Below are positions 1 to 9,335 of a DNA stretch of 64,000 bases, one piece after another. A program made the position numbers and the translations under genes. The notes below the pieces were generated by a model. It did not search any database, was not told the origin of the DNA, and was given only the letters and a program-made list of their open reading frames with translations. How positions within the stretch are numbered: the stretch's first letter is position 1; the number at the start of each line of letters is the position of its first letter. Source of the DNA: Mesorhizobium neociceri. GTDB lineage: Bacteria > Pseudomonadota > Alphaproteobacteria > Rhizobiales > Rhizobiaceae. The stretch covers positions 186,001-250,000 of the forward strand of contig NZ_JACDTY010000005.1 in NCBI RefSeq assembly GCF_013520985.1, given 5' to 3'.

Positions 1-2
1 AG

Positions 3-470
3 CACGGACTGGAGAAATTCTATCCCAAGGCGCCGGCCAAGCGGGCGATGGTCGACAGCGCCATGTTCTATCTGATCGGAACGCTCTACCCCTACGTGGC
101 GCGCGCCACCTATCCGGCGCTCGGCTTCCCGCAATATGCCGGCGAGGTCGGCCACAGCGATGCCCACCCCGACAGGAAATCGGAGGCGCAGAAGGCGGCC
201 ATGGCGGCCATTGCCGAGCCGCTGGAAGTATTTCACTCCTTCTTCCGGGACGGCAAGCCGTTCATCGGCGGCAAGCACCCGTCGATCGCCGACATCCGAC
301 TGGCATCGACACTCGAGTTCCTGGCCGTCATCGACTACGCGCTGCCCAAATGGGCGAAGGAGTATATGGCGGCGATGGAAAAGAAACTCGGCAAAGCCTA
401 TGCCGAGCCGGCCGGCGATGTCAGAGGCTACATCGCCTATGTGAAATCACAGGCCAGCGCGCAAAGCTAA
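3..470 (+). CDS. Glutathione S-transferase family protein, C-terminal part (5' end outside window)
   Basis: The reading frame is open from the first bases of the window to the stop at 468-470, so the N-terminal thioredoxin-like domain lies upstream. What remains, about 155 residues, is helical and carries the GST C-terminal-domain signature near 262-320 (GGKHPSIADIRLAS, the conserved P-S-x-A-D turn). Family role: glutathione conjugation or glutathione-dependent reduction in the cytoplasm. The substrate cannot be inferred. An internal ATG at 48 exists, but in-frame homologous-looking sequence continues upstream of it, so it is not the start. Confidence 0.8.
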   Translation, partial: HGLEKFYPKAPAKRAMVDSAMFYLIGTLYPYVARATYPALGFPQYAGEVGHSDAHPDRKSEAQKAAMAAIAEPLEVFHSFFRDGKPFIGGKHPSIADIRLASTLEFLAVIDYALPKWAKEYMAAMEKKLGKAYAEPAGDVRGYIAYVKSQASAQS

Positions 471-548
471 GGATTCGTTAACCAAAGCCCTGTCTATTGA
501 GGGCAATCCACCCCGCGACCACGGATGTACTGGCGCCGAAGTGGAAGG

Positions 549-581
549 AAAGGTCGGCGCAATGCCGGCCTTTTTGCTTTT
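549..581 (+). terminator. Rho-independent terminator
   Basis: A 10-bp stem (549-558 with 564-573, one G-U pair) closes a GCAAT loop and runs into a T-rich tract. It lies about 80 bases after the GST-family gene and before the next gene. Confidence 0.6.
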
Positions 582-702
582 CGCCGATGCGCTATGAGGC
601 GCGTCCCCGCGCTCTGCCATAAAGTCCGACATCAGGCATATTGCCATTGCCGGCGTCGACCCTACCATCATGCTTGGCGGCCGAGGTACGAGGAGCTTTG
701 CG

Positions 703-1071
703 ATGAAAGGCGTGGCGAGATTGTTTGCGGTTGTTGGTGTTGTGTTGGTCGGAGGCTACCCGTCCAATGCCGCGGTGCTCGACACCATGACGGAGGTCGG
801 CGATGCGATCCAGACGTGCTGGACGCCTCCGTCCGATGCTGGAAATGCCAGCGTCACCTTGAGTTTCAGCTTCAAGCGGGACGGCACGCTGATCGGTCCG
901 CCGCGACCGACGGCGATCAAGGTCGATGGCGACGCCAATGCCAAGAAAGCGTTTGTCGACGCCGCGACCACTGCCTTGCAGAAATGTCTGCCGCTAAGCT
1001 TTTCGCCGAAGCTTGCACAAGGCGTAGCTGGCAACGTCTTCACCATGCAGTTCGCCTCGCCCAAGCAATAA
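703..1071 (+). CDS. Small exported protein, TonB-C-like fold suspected
   Basis: A 122-residue protein with an N-terminal signal peptide (hydrophobic stretch at residues 5-22, Ala-rich cleavage region near 24). The body resembles the short TonB C-terminal-like domain of many alphaproteobacterial periplasmic proteins: an amphipathic beta segment (VTLSFSFKRDGTL), then a helix with AxxAL.KC and a closing beta strand. Two cysteines (in QTCW and QKCL) could pair. ATG 703 was preferred over an in-frame ATG at 670 because AGGAG (691-695) is correctly spaced and the signal peptide then starts at once. Function unknown; the domain assignment is an inference. Confidence 0.7.
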   Translation: MKGVARLFAVVGVVLVGGYPSNAAVLDTMTEVGDAIQTCWTPPSDAGNASVTLSFSFKRDGTLIGPPRPTAIKVDGDANAKKAFVDAATTALQKCLPLSFSPKLAQGVAGNVFTMQFASPKQ

Positions 1072-1080
1072 GCGAGCGGT

Positions 1081-1180
1081 AGAGCGTTTCACCGTTTCAC
1101 AGAAACGGTGACCCGCTCTCTCGTTGTTTTGACGCAATTCCGGACGAAAAACCGCTCACACTTTTCCTGGAATTGCTCTG
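1081..1180 (+). repeat. Intergenic repeat family A, copy 1
   Basis: The element begins with an imperfect palindrome (agagcgtttcaccg ... cggtgacccgctct) and ends with cttttcctggaattgctct. Near-identical copies occur at 28081-28184 (same orientation) and 59963-60089 (reverse), and a shortened one at 22329-22357. All are intergenic. Confidence 0.8.
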
Positions 1181-1181
1181 A

Positions 1182-1397
1182 TCAGTTGTGCCGGCGCCTT
1201 ATGTCGACATGCCGCTGCAGATCGGGTGTCTCGAAGACGTAGTCGGCCCAGGCGGATTCGGGAATCTGCCCCGCGAGATAGCATTCCAACAGGAGGCTCT
1301 GCTCGGGATCGAGCGCCCTTGGCGCCCGTTCATGGTCCAGCCCCAGCGAGTGGAACAGGTTCCTGGTCAGGCCAGAGACAGTGAAGTGAATAGACAT
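1182..1397 (-). CDS. Conserved-looking hypothetical protein, 71 aa
   Basis: A small acidic soluble protein with no signal peptide or membrane segment. The start at 1397 is chosen because AAGGAG lies 7-8 bases upstream on the minus strand. The frame extends further upstream without a usable ribosome site. It contains a SLLLECYLAGQIPESAW stretch that looks like a short helical interaction motif, and it ends in an Arg/His-rich tail. No family recognised. Confidence 0.55.
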   Translation of the reverse strand: MSIHFTVSGLTRNLFHSLGLDHERAPRALDPEQSLLLECYLAGQIPESAWADYVFETPDLQRHVDIRRRHN

Positions 1398-1554
1398 CTT
1401 CGGTCTCCTTTGTCCGACACAACGCGAAACAGCGGAGAAAAGTTTCAACCGCAAGGGCCGATAACGCGCGATTGATCGGGCTGCGGCCGGCCATCGTCGA
1501 TGCCTGGCTTCGTCTCAATCTTGAAACAAAAGTGTAATAGCGAGTTTACAGGGG

Positions 1555-1587
1555 TTGGCATAATACACTTGGCATAAATACTTGGCC
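1555..1587. repeat. Short direct repeats TTGGCATAA(A)TAC
   Basis: TTGGCATAATAC (1555-1566) recurs as TTGGCATAAATAC (1569-1581) and partly at 1582-1587, at a spacing of 13-14 bases. The stretch is AT-rich and lies about 100 bases before the DUF2865 gene, so a promoter or activator site is possible. Nothing else stands out in the 288-base gap 1398-1685. Confidence 0.4.
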
Positions 1588-1685
1588 TTTGCTGGCTTCC
1601 TCTTAATTAGACTTGGCTCATGTATTAAGGCTCAATCGGCTGGAGCGGCAATCGGCTCCACAGGGTATAAGGACCAGGGGCGCCG

Positions 1686-2597
1686 ATGATGCGTTTGTGG
1701 CTAGTCGTGATCTTCGCGCTGGTGTCGATGACGGCAAGTGCCGTGGGGATTTCGGCTTCCCTTGCCGATCCATGTGCCGCGCTCAGGGGCCAGATGGCCT
1801 CGTCCGGCCGCGGCGGCGGGATCAGCCCCGAACTTGCGCAGCTGCGCCGCCAGCTCGCGGCGATCCAGGGCCTGGAGAGGCAACGCCGCTGCACGGCGCA
1901 AAGTGCGACGGGCGGCTTCTTCAACGCTTGCGCCGATCTGGCCAAAAGCCGCGCGCAGGTGCAACGCCAGATCGCCGGCGCCGCGTTTTCGGGCCGGGAC
2001 ACGTCCGGGCTGCAGGGCAGGCTCATCGCGCTCGGCTGCGCGCCCGCCGCCGGGCAACAGAAACAGCGTCCGGCGGGCACCATGATTGGCAGCAATTCGA
2101 TGCTGTTTTGCGTTCGCCTGTCCGACGGCTATTTCTTCCCGGCACCGAAGTCGCAGTTCGTGCAAGGCGACGATGTCAAGGAGATGGTCGATCAGTGCCG
2201 CTACATTTGCGACGATACCGGCGTCGACCTGTACACGCTCGGCGACCCGAGCCTTGAAACCGAAGAGATGGTCGCGCTCGGTACGCGCAAACCCTACAAG
2301 GATCTGCCAGCGGCCTTCCGATATCGCGACGATACGACCTTCAGGGCGTGCGACCTCAAGCGATACTATCGGCGCGTTGCCGAACTCAGGGCGCGTACGG
2401 TCACGCCAGCCAATATGAGCAACGCCATCATTCCCCTGCCGTCCGCAAAGCCGGATCTCGGTACCGTTGCGCAAATCCCCCAGACCGACGCCGATGCCCT
2501 GGAGGCCAGGGGCGCTGCCCAGCAGCAGTCGGTCGAGTCGTTGGCCGGCGAGCGGCCAGTCAGGATGGTCGGGCCGGCTTTCTTCCCGTCGGAGTAA
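1686..2597 (+). CDS. DUF2865 domain exported protein
   Basis: A 303-residue protein with a signal peptide (hydrophobic residues 3-24, cleavage near SLADP). A coiled, Arg/Gln-rich region (residues 35-85) follows. The C-terminal half shows the DUF2865 pattern: CVRLSDGYFFPAP, then a cysteine-rich stretch with CRYICDDTGVDLYTL, and later ACDL. The paired cysteines suggest an oxidised periplasmic fold. The family is typical of Rhizobiales and its function is unknown. The start is the first of two adjacent ATGs; GGGGCG lies just upstream. Confidence 0.75.
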   Translation: MMRLWLVVIFALVSMTASAVGISASLADPCAALRGQMASSGRGGGISPELAQLRRQLAAIQGLERQRRCTAQSATGGFFNACADLAKSRAQVQRQIAGAAFSGRDTSGLQGRLIALGCAPAAGQQKQRPAGTMIGSNSMLFCVRLSDGYFFPAPKSQFVQGDDVKEMVDQCRYICDDTGVDLYTLGDPSLETEEMVALGTRKPYKDLPAAFRYRDDTTFRACDLKRYYRRVAELRARTVTPANMSNAIIPLPSAKPDLGTVAQIPQTDADALEARGAAQQQSVESLAGERPVRMVGPAFFPSE

Positions 2598-2614
2598 CCT
2601 GCGCCTAGTGCCAG

Positions 2615-2971
2615 CTATTCGCAGACCATCTTGTAGCGTTTACCGGGTTCGCTGACATTCTTGCAGGTGAGCGGATTGGCTGGTTCGGAAGCCATGCTGG
2701 GCGGGCTGGACCTGACGTGCCTTCTTGGCGCAGCAATCTTTGTCGTGTGCCTGCGTGCCGCCGGCCGGTACGGCTCCTGCGGCGGCGGCGTCGGAAACAC
2801 ACCGGCTGCCGCCTGCATCTGGCTGGCCTCGGTCTGCGACGGATCGCGATCCCAGACCCGCCTGATATCCAGCGGCCGCGGGATCACAACCGTGCCGTCA
2901 TAGCTGCGCGCGCAGCCGCTGCTCGCAAGCAGCGCCAGGCACAGGAAACAAGGCACGATCCAACCAGTCAT
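2615..2971 (-). CDS. Putative small lipoprotein
   Basis: About 118 residues with an N-terminal hydrophobic segment ending in LLASSGC, a weak lipobox. A proline/arginine-rich linker follows, and a C-terminal motif (LTCKN...YKMVCE) holds two cysteines. ATG 2971 is preferred to the in-frame GTG at 2980 because a GGGGG run sits 9-10 bases before the ATG. It is convergent with the DUF2865 gene and divergent from the large hybrid kinase. Function unknown. Confidence 0.6.
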   Translation of the reverse strand: MTGWIVPCFLCLALLASSGCARSYDGTVVIPRPLDIRRVWDRDPSQTEASQMQAAAGVFPTPPPQEPYRPAARRHTTKIAAPRRHVRSSPPSMASEPANPLTCKNVSEPGKRYKMVCE

Positions 2972-3161
2972 CAGCAACACCCCCTGCCGACTTATAGCCC
3001 GGCCGGGGTTCCGCCGACAACCGGCGGAATACCGCAGGGCAATGTGGGCTCTGGCCGCAGTCTGGATGCGTTATGGTTAGCGGATCATTAATGCTTCTCG
3101 GGCACATTCCGCCGGCGAGCCGCTGAGGGGGTTCGGCCTTGGCTTTCGGGGTGGGAACGGG

Positions 3162-6100
3162 ATGGCTGACGGGACTGTTGGAACACGCGGCGGACGCGGT
3201 TCCCGAAAAGGGGCTGTGAACGGCGAGGATACGTCCGTCGGGGCTTCGCCCGAAGCGCTGCGCGAGCTGGTCGAGGCTGGCGCCGACTGGGTCTGGGAGA
3301 CCGACGCCGAGCTGCGCTTTTCCTGGCTTTCGGAACATTACCAGGCCGCCACCGGCATCGATCCCGCCAGCATTCTTGGCCGCTTCCGCTTCGATTTCCT
3401 CAACCAGATGGTGCATGGCAATCGGCATGCCGCCGCGCATCTGGAGGATCTGCAGGCGCATCGGCCGTTTCGTGACTTCGTCTATGAATTGAAAGGTGGC
3501 CGCCCCGGCTGCCGCTGGGTTTCGATTACCGGCTTTCCCCGATTCGACAGCGAGGGCGAGTTTACCGGCTATCGCGGCATTGGCCGCAACGTCACGGCGC
3601 TGGCCGGTACGCTGGACGACCTTCGGCAGGTGCCGCCGGCCGCAGCCGAGAGCACGCAGCATCTCGCCGACCTCGAGCGGACCATGGATGCCATGCATAT
3701 GGGCGTCGTGCTGCTCGACGCGAAGCTCGACACGCTCATCGTCAACAAGGCCTATCGCGACCTATCGAGGATACCCGACGGCGCCGTCACCGTCGGCGCG
3801 CCGTTCAGTCTCCTAATGGAGCTCAACCGCCGCAACGGCATCTATGGCGATCTCGATGAACAGCAGTGGCAGCACTACCTTGCCACCCGCGTCGAGGAGA
3901 TCCGCGCCGGCTCGGTTGCGCCGCGCGAGTTCACCCACGCCAGCGGCCGCACCATGATGTTCTCGGTGACGGCGCTGTCCGGCGGCAAGCGGCTGTTGAC
4001 CTATTACGACGTCACCGAGCTGACACTTCGCGACGCCGCGATCGAAAGCGCCAACGCCAGGACCGCCGAGACCTTCGCCAATCTGCGCACGATGGTCGAC
4101 CAGATGCCGATCGGCGTTGTCGTCGTCGACGCCGAATTGCGCGCCGAAGTGATCAATCGCGCCTTCTACGATTTCTGGCAGATCGATGCCGGGCAGGCCG
4201 GCATCGGCTGCAGCTTCCGCGCGCTGATGGAGGCCAGCCGTGGCGTCGATCCGTTTGGGCAGGACGAAGCGGCCTGGCAACAGCACATTGCCGAGCGCGA
4301 GGCGGAGATCCGCGCCGGCATAGCCGGATCGCGGCAGTTGCCGCGCAATGACGGCCGCACCCTGATCTGCTCCACGGCGCCGCTCGCCGGCGGCAAAAGG
4401 CTGATCTCTTACGTCGACGTCACCGACATGAAGGACCGCGAGGCCGAGCTCGCCGAGGCGCTGGAAAAATCGCGGCTGGCCGAGGCGGTGATCAACGCCG
4501 TCGAGGACCCGATTTTCGTCAAGGACGACAATCTGCGCTTCGTCTTCGTCAACGAGGCGTTTTCGGCGCTGTTCGGTCAGACGCCGCAAGCCATGCTGGG
4601 CAGGCCTGGCGGCGACTTCATGCCGGGGAAGGACGCCGCGCTGTTCGAAGACAGCGAACGCGCCGTACTGGCGACAGGCACGCCCTACGAGGTCGAGGAG
4701 AATTTCGAGGTCGAAGGTGCCAGGCGCTCGCGCATCGTGCGCAAGAACCGCGTCGGCATGCCCAGCGGCCGCAACTATGTCGCTGGTTTCCTGTTCGACA
4801 TCTCCGACATGAAGCGCCGCGAGACGGAAGCCGAGGACGCCCGCAAGAACCTCGCCACGGTGCTGGAATCGCTGCCCGCCGCCGTCATCATCTACGACCG
4901 CGACGACAAGTTCGTCTTCGCCAACCGCAAGCTGCAGGACACGCTGCCGGCGCTGGTGCCGGCATGGCAGCCCGGCAGCAGCTTCCGCGACGCGCTGGAA
5001 CTGGGGCATTCGGTCGGCTATTTCCGATCGAGCGGTGATCCAGAGATCGACAGACTCTATGATGGCGACCGCGACGTCTGGCTAAAGGCCATCCTCGCCC
5101 GCTACCACTTGCCGAACTCCTCCTACGAACGGCGCAATCCGGACGGCCGCTGGTACCAGGTCTACGACATGCGGACCGAGGACGGCACCTTCATCGGCGT
5201 GCGCGTCGACATTTCCGACATCAAGAGCCGCGAAAAGGCGCTGCAGGATTCGATGCGCCAGATCGACCTGTTCCGCCACGTCATGGACGAATTGCCGGTC
5301 GCCGCCTTCATCAAGGCGCAGGATCTCAGCATCGAATTCGTCAACAAGGCCTGGTGCGCGATCACCGGCCTCGCCAAGGAAGACGTCATCGGCCGCACCG
5401 ACCGCCAGCTGTTCGGCGCCGACGATGCCGAAAGCTACAGCTATGACGACACCGAGGTCGTTGTCACCAGCAGCGTCAAAGAGATCGAGGAACCGGTCAC
5501 TCATCGCGACGGCACCGTGCGGCAATTGATGACGCGCAAGAGCCGGCTGGTGGCGCTCGACGGGTCGGTGCATCTGGTCGGCTCCAGCACCGACATCACC
5601 GAGGTCAAGGCGCGTGAGCAGGCGCTGGAAGAAAGCATGCGCGAGAACGAGGTGTTCCGCAATCTCATCGACAACGTGCCGGTGTCGATCTACGCCAAGC
5701 GCTCGGATCTTCGCCAGTTTTACGTCAACAAGGGCTGGTGCGACCTTACCGGCCTCAGCAAGGAGGAGGCGATCGGCAAGACCGACGTCGAGATCTTCGG
5801 CGCGGATGGCGAGGCCTTCGTCGCCGGTGATATGGCCGTGCTGCGCACCGGCGAGACGCAGGAGATCGAGGAGACGGTGACGCTTGCCGGCGGCAATGTG
5901 CGCCACCAGTTCGCGCGCAAGGGCGCGATGATCGCCTCCGACGGTTCGCTCTATCTGATCGGATCGACCACCGACATCACCGAATTGAAGATGCGCGAGG
6001 CCGAGCTGCGTGAGGCGCGCCAGCGCGCCGTGCTCGCCGACCGCGCCAAGTCGGAATTCCTGGCCAATATGAGCCACGAGATCCGCACCCCGATGAACGG

Positions 6101-7718
6101 CGTGCTGGGCATGGCCGAGCTGCTCGCCAAATCCGACCTCGACCCCAAGCAGAAGACGTTCACCGACATCATCGTCAAATCGGGCAACGCGCTTTTGACC
6201 ATCATCAACGACATATTGGATTTCTCCAAGATCGATGCCGGCCAGCTCGTGCTCGACCCGGCGCCGTTCAACCTGCCAGAGGCGATCGAGGATGTGGCGA
6301 CGCTGGTGTCGACACGCGCCAAGGAGAAGGATCTCGAACTGATCGTGCGCGTCGAGCCGGGCCTGGAAAGCCTGTTCATCGGCGATGTCGGCCGCTTCAG
6401 GCAGATCGTCACCAATCTGCTCGGCAATGCGGTGAAGTTCACCGACGAAGGCCATGTGCTGGTCGATGTCACGGGGACAAGGGTTGCGGCCGGAACCAGG
6501 CTCACCATCTCGGTTACCGACACCGGCATCGGTATTCCGGAGGAGAAGCTGAGGGCCGTCTTCGAAAAGTTCAATCAGGTCGATACCTCGTCGACCAGGC
6601 GCCACGAAGGCACCGGCCTCGGCCTTGCCATCACCTCGCGGCTGGTCGAGCTGATGGGCGGCGAAATCGGCGTCGAGAGCGCCGAGGGCAAGGGCTCGAC
6701 CTTCTGGTTCACGGTCACGCTGCCCAGGGCCGGCCAGCAGACGGGGCAGCGTATCATGCCCGTCGATGTCACCGGCGCGCGGGTGCTGATCGTCGACGAC
6801 AACGCCGTCAACCGCTCGATCCTGACCGAGCAGATGGTGTCGTGGACGTTCGATTCCTGCGCAGCCGAAAGCGGTGCGGAAGGGCTGAAGGTGCTGGTCG
6901 CCGCGGCTGCCTATGGCGTGCCGGTCGACTGCGTCGTGCTCGACTACCAGATGCCGGGGATGAGCGGCGCCGAAATGGCGCGCATCGTGCGCAACACCGC
7001 AGGGCTGGCCGACACGCCGATCATCATGCTGACCTCGGTCGACCAGTCGCTCGCCAACACCGCCTACCGCGACCTCGGCATCGACGCGCAGCTGATCAAG
7101 CCGGCGCGCTCCTCGGTGTTGCTGGAGACACTCGTCGCGACCATCCAGCGCCATCGCCACGGCACGACAGGTGGCGATGGGGAACACGCGGCAAGCGACA
7201 GCTCCGGCCAAGCGATGGTGCAGCCGGTCTCGGCGCTGCCGGCACGGGCCGCATCCGAGCGAGCCCAGCTGCATCCGCCGCCGGTGCGTGCCCGCGCCCG
7301 GGCGGGCGGCAACGAACGCGGGCTCGACATCCTGGTTGCCGAGGACAATGAGGTGAACCAGATGGTGTTCACCCAGATCCTCGGTGAAACCGGCTTTAGT
7401 TTCGAGATCGTCGGCAACGGCCGCAAGGCGCTCGACGCTTTCGGCCGGCTCAATCCGCGTATGATCCTGATGGACGTCTCGATGCCGGAGATGAACGGGC
7501 TCGAAGCCACCGCCGCGATTCGGCGGCTGGAGGAAGAGAGCGGCACGCATATCCCGATCGTCGGCGTCACCGCGCATGCCTTGAAGGGCGATCGCGAGCG
7601 CTGCCTGGAAGCCGGCATGGACGATTATCTGCCCAAGCCGATCAGTCCCAAGGCGCTGCTCGAAAAGGTCGAACGTTGGGTCGGCATATCAGGCGAGGCC
7701 CATCGAGACGCCGGCTAG
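3162..7718 (+). CDS. Multi-PAS hybrid sensor histidine kinase with two receiver domains
   Basis: A 1518-residue soluble hybrid kinase with no membrane segment seen. About seven tandem PAS-type sensors fill residues 30-950. Repeats begin near 30, 170, 310, 440, 565, 705 and 830, often with linkers such as DITEVKxREQALEES. HisKA follows (AKSEFLANMSHEIRTPMNG, phosphoacceptor His972), then HATPase_c with N, G1 and G2 boxes (LLGNAVKFT, DTGIGI, GTGLGLAI). The two receiver domains carry Asp1261 (VVLDYQMPG) and Asp1438 (ILMDVSMPEMNG). The architecture predicts a cytoplasmic phosphorelay; no histidine phosphotransfer partner is nearby. It lies upstream of pstS, but a 490-base gap with its own Pho box separates them, so a role in phosphate sensing is not shown. 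Confidence 0.93.
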   Translation: MADGTVGTRGGRGSRKGAVNGEDTSVGASPEALRELVEAGADWVWETDAELRFSWLSEHYQAATGIDPASILGRFRFDFLNQMVHGNRHAAAHLEDLQAHRPFRDFVYELKGGRPGCRWVSITGFPRFDSEGEFTGYRGIGRNVTALAGTLDDLRQVPPAAAESTQHLADLERTMDAMHMGVVLLDAKLDTLIVNKAYRDLSRIPDGAVTVGAPFSLLMELNRRNGIYGDLDEQQWQHYLATRVEEIRAGSVAPREFTHASGRTMMFSVTALSGGKRLLTYYDVTELTLRDAAIESANARTAETFANLRTMVDQMPIGVVVVDAELRAEVINRAFYDFWQIDAGQAGIGCSFRALMEASRGVDPFGQDEAAWQQHIAEREAEIRAGIAGSRQLPRNDGRTLICSTAPLAGGKRLISYVDVTDMKDREAELAEALEKSRLAEAVINAVEDPIFVKDDNLRFVFVNEAFSALFGQTPQAMLGRPGGDFMPGKDAALFEDSERAVLATGTPYEVEENFEVEGARRSRIVRKNRVGMPSGRNYVAGFLFDISDMKRRETEAEDARKNLATVLESLPAAVIIYDRDDKFVFANRKLQDTLPALVPAWQPGSSFRDALELGHSVGYFRSSGDPEIDRLYDGDRDVWLKAILARYHLPNSSYERRNPDGRWYQVYDMRTEDGTFIGVRVDISDIKSREKALQDSMRQIDLFRHVMDELPVAAFIKAQDLSIEFVNKAWCAITGLAKEDVIGRTDRQLFGADDAESYSYDDTEVVVTSSVKEIEEPVTHRDGTVRQLMTRKSRLVALDGSVHLVGSSTDITEVKAREQALEESMRENEVFRNLIDNVPVSIYAKRSDLRQFYVNKGWCDLTGLSKEEAIGKTDVEIFGADGEAFVAGDMAVLRTGETQEIEETVTLAGGNVRHQFARKGAMIASDGSLYLIGSTTDITELKMREAELREARQRAVLADRAKSEFLANMSHEIRTPMNGVLGMAELLAKSDLDPKQKTFTDIIVKSGNALLTIINDILDFSKIDAGQLVLDPAPFNLPEAIEDVATLVSTRAKEKDLELIVRVEPGLESLFIGDVGRFRQIVTNLLGNAVKFTDEGHVLVDVTGTRVAAGTRLTISVTDTGIGIPEEKLRAVFEKFNQVDTSSTRRHEGTGLGLAITSRLVELMGGEIGVESAEGKGSTFWFTVTLPRAGQQTGQRIMPVDVTGARVLIVDDNAVNRSILTEQMVSWTFDSCAAESGAEGLKVLVAAAAYGVPVDCVVLDYQMPGMSGAEMARIVRNTAGLADTPIIMLTSVDQSLANTAYRDLGIDAQLIKPARSSVLLETLVATIQRHRHGTTGGDGEHAASDSSGQAMVQPVSALPARAASERAQLHPPPVRARARAGGNERGLDILVAEDNEVNQMVFTQILGETGFSFEIVGNGRKALDAFGRLNPRMILMDVSMPEMNGLEATAAIRRLEEESGTHIPIVGVTAHALKGDRERCLEAGMDDYLPKPISPKALLEKVERWVGISGEAHRDAG

Positions 7719-8104
7719 CGATTTCGCCGCCGGATTCGGCAGCTCCGCGAGGTCCAGGGATATGGTGCGATCGCACCATATCAAAGCTTGCGTCCAGTCG
7801 GGAAAATGGCGGCAACGGAACCGCTCATTCAGTTACGGGCGGGAGCAAGCGACCGCCGACAAAGAAACAGCGTCGAAATCTACCCCAACGGACCTGTTTT
7901 TGGCGATGGCTCGGCCAAGATACGCTCTGGCCACGGGCAACGCGCTCCCGTCCGGTTTTTCTTTCTCGGCATCGCGACCTGCGATCTACCGAGACAAATG
8001 CCGGCGCAAAATCCCGCAAGCTTATGATTCCAGCGGCAAACTGCGGCTCTCCGGGAGAGGCGGGCCAGCTGCGGTTTTCAGTGCGTCCATCCGACGTTAC
8101 CGGG
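7719..8104. other. Long intergenic region before the phosphate operon
   Basis: This part of the roughly 490-base gap between the hybrid kinase and pstS has no convincing gene: the short frames overlapping it have poor codon use and no ribosome sites. I see no strong hairpin. Apart from the Pho box at its downstream end, its contents are unexplained. Confidence 0.5.
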
Positions 8105-8133
8105 CTGACACGAAACTGTCATGCGACTGTAAT
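8105..8133 (+). promoter_or_regulatory. Pho box (three direct repeats) for pstS operon
   Basis: CTGACAC (8105), CTGTCAT (8116) and CTGTAAT (8127) recur at exactly 11-base intervals, one helical turn, which is the arrangement bound by PhoB dimers. The last two repeats match the classical 18-bp Pho box. It ends 77 bases before the pstS start. Confidence 0.85.
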
Positions 8134-8210
8134 AATCGAAGGCTATGGCCTCAGCGGGCGCCGGCTGAAGAGGGCGCCGAGAGACCATATTCCGAACAGG
8201 AGCAGGCCAC

Positions 8211-9239
8211 ATGAAGAAATTCCTCGTTACGGCATCGGCCGTGGCGGTAGCGTTCGCCGCATCGTCGGGTGTCGCCGTCGCGCGCGACCAGATCCAGGTC
8301 GCCGGTTCGTCGACCGTGCTACCTTACGCCAAGATCGTCGCCGAGCAGTTCGGCGAAACCTTCACCAACTTCAAGACCCCGGTTGTCGAGTCCGGTGGCA
8401 GCGGCGCCGGCATCAAGGAATTCTGCAAGGGCGTCGGCGAAGACACCATCGACATTGCCAACTCCTCGCGTCCGATCAAGAAGGACGAACTGAAGTCCTG
8501 CGCCGACGCCGGCGTGAAGGAAGTCCAGGAAGTCCGCATCGGCTATGACGGCATCGTCTTCGCCACCGACATCAAGGGCCCGGACTGGGCGCTGGTTCCC
8601 GCCGACATCTACAAGGCGCTCGCCGCCAAGCTGGTCGTCGACGGCAAGCTCGTCGACAATCCGAACACCAAGTGGAACCAGGTCAACCCGGCGCTGCCCG
8701 ACTGGGATATCGCCGCCTACATCCCCGGTGAAAAGCACGGCACCCGCGAAGTGTTCGAGACCAAGCTGCTCGACGCCGGCTGCGACAAGGCCGCCCTGAA
8801 GGCCGCCGGCATCGCCGACGACAAGGAAATCGGCAAGACCTGCATCGCTATCCGCAAGGACGGCAAGGCTGTCGACATCGACGGCGACTACACCGAGACG
8901 CTCGCCCGCATCGACTCCAACAAGACCGGCGTCGGCGTGTTCGGCCTCGCCTTCTACGAGAACAATGCCGATAAGCTGAAGGTCGCCACCGTGGAAGGCA
9001 TCGTGCCTTCGACCGAGACGATCGCGACCGGCAAGTATCCGGTATCGCGTCCGCTGTTCTTCTACGTCAAGAAGGCGCATCTCGGCGTCGTTCCCGGCCT
9101 CAAGGAATATGTCGAGTTCTTCCTTGACGACCAGATGATCGGCCCGGAAAGCCCGCTCGCCCAGTACGGCCTGGTTTCCGCTCCCGACGCCGAGCGTCAG
9201 GGCCAGCGCGACGCCTTCGCCGCCGGAAAGACGATGTAA
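8211..9239 (+). CDS. pstS: Phosphate ABC transporter, periplasmic phosphate-binding protein
   Basis: A 342-residue protein with a signal peptide (residues 1-24, cleavage near VAVA-RD). The mature N-terminus carries the PstS signature IQVAGSSTVLPYA and then a phosphate-contact loop ESGGSGAGIKEFC and NSSRPIKKDE. It captures inorganic phosphate in the periplasm and delivers it to PstCA. GGAG lies 9-12 bases before ATG 8211. It is the first gene of pstSCAB-phoUB, preceded by a Pho box and followed by a strong hairpin (9252-9282) before pstC. Confidence 0.95.
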   Translation: MKKFLVTASAVAVAFAASSGVAVARDQIQVAGSSTVLPYAKIVAEQFGETFTNFKTPVVESGGSGAGIKEFCKGVGEDTIDIANSSRPIKKDELKSCADAGVKEVQEVRIGYDGIVFATDIKGPDWALVPADIYKALAAKLVVDGKLVDNPNTKWNQVNPALPDWDIAAYIPGEKHGTREVFETKLLDAGCDKAALKAAGIADDKEIGKTCIAIRKDGKAVDIDGDYTETLARIDSNKTGVGVFGLAFYENNADKLKVATVEGIVPSTETIATGKYPVSRPLFFYVKKAHLGVVPGLKEYVEFFLDDQMIGPESPLAQYGLVSAPDAERQGQRDAFAAGKTM

Positions 9240-9251
9240 TCGACTGACTGG

Positions 9252-9282
9252 ATCAGGGCGCGGACCAAATCCGCGCCCTGAT
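9252..9282 (+). terminator. Hairpin between pstS and pstC (attenuator-like)
   Basis: A perfect 13-bp stem (9252-9264 with 9270-9282) with a CCAAA loop, followed by only three T's. It is probably a partial terminator or 3'-stabilising hairpin that raises pstS expression above the membrane components. Confidence 0.7.
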
Positions 9283-9335
9283 TTCGCCGTTTGCCGCAAA
9301 GGCGGCGGCGATCTGAACTTTCCCTGGGGTGGGTG

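Noticed and set aside
5082..7577. An 831-residue open frame antisense to the large hybrid kinase
   Set aside because: It is a typical GC-rich shadow frame: His/Asp/Arg-rich, without domains, and the sense strand is rich in PAS, kinase and receiver motifs.
7762..8214. Open frames between the hybrid kinase and pstS
   Set aside because: Composition is poor, no ribosome sites, and they run into the Pho box and pstS leader.
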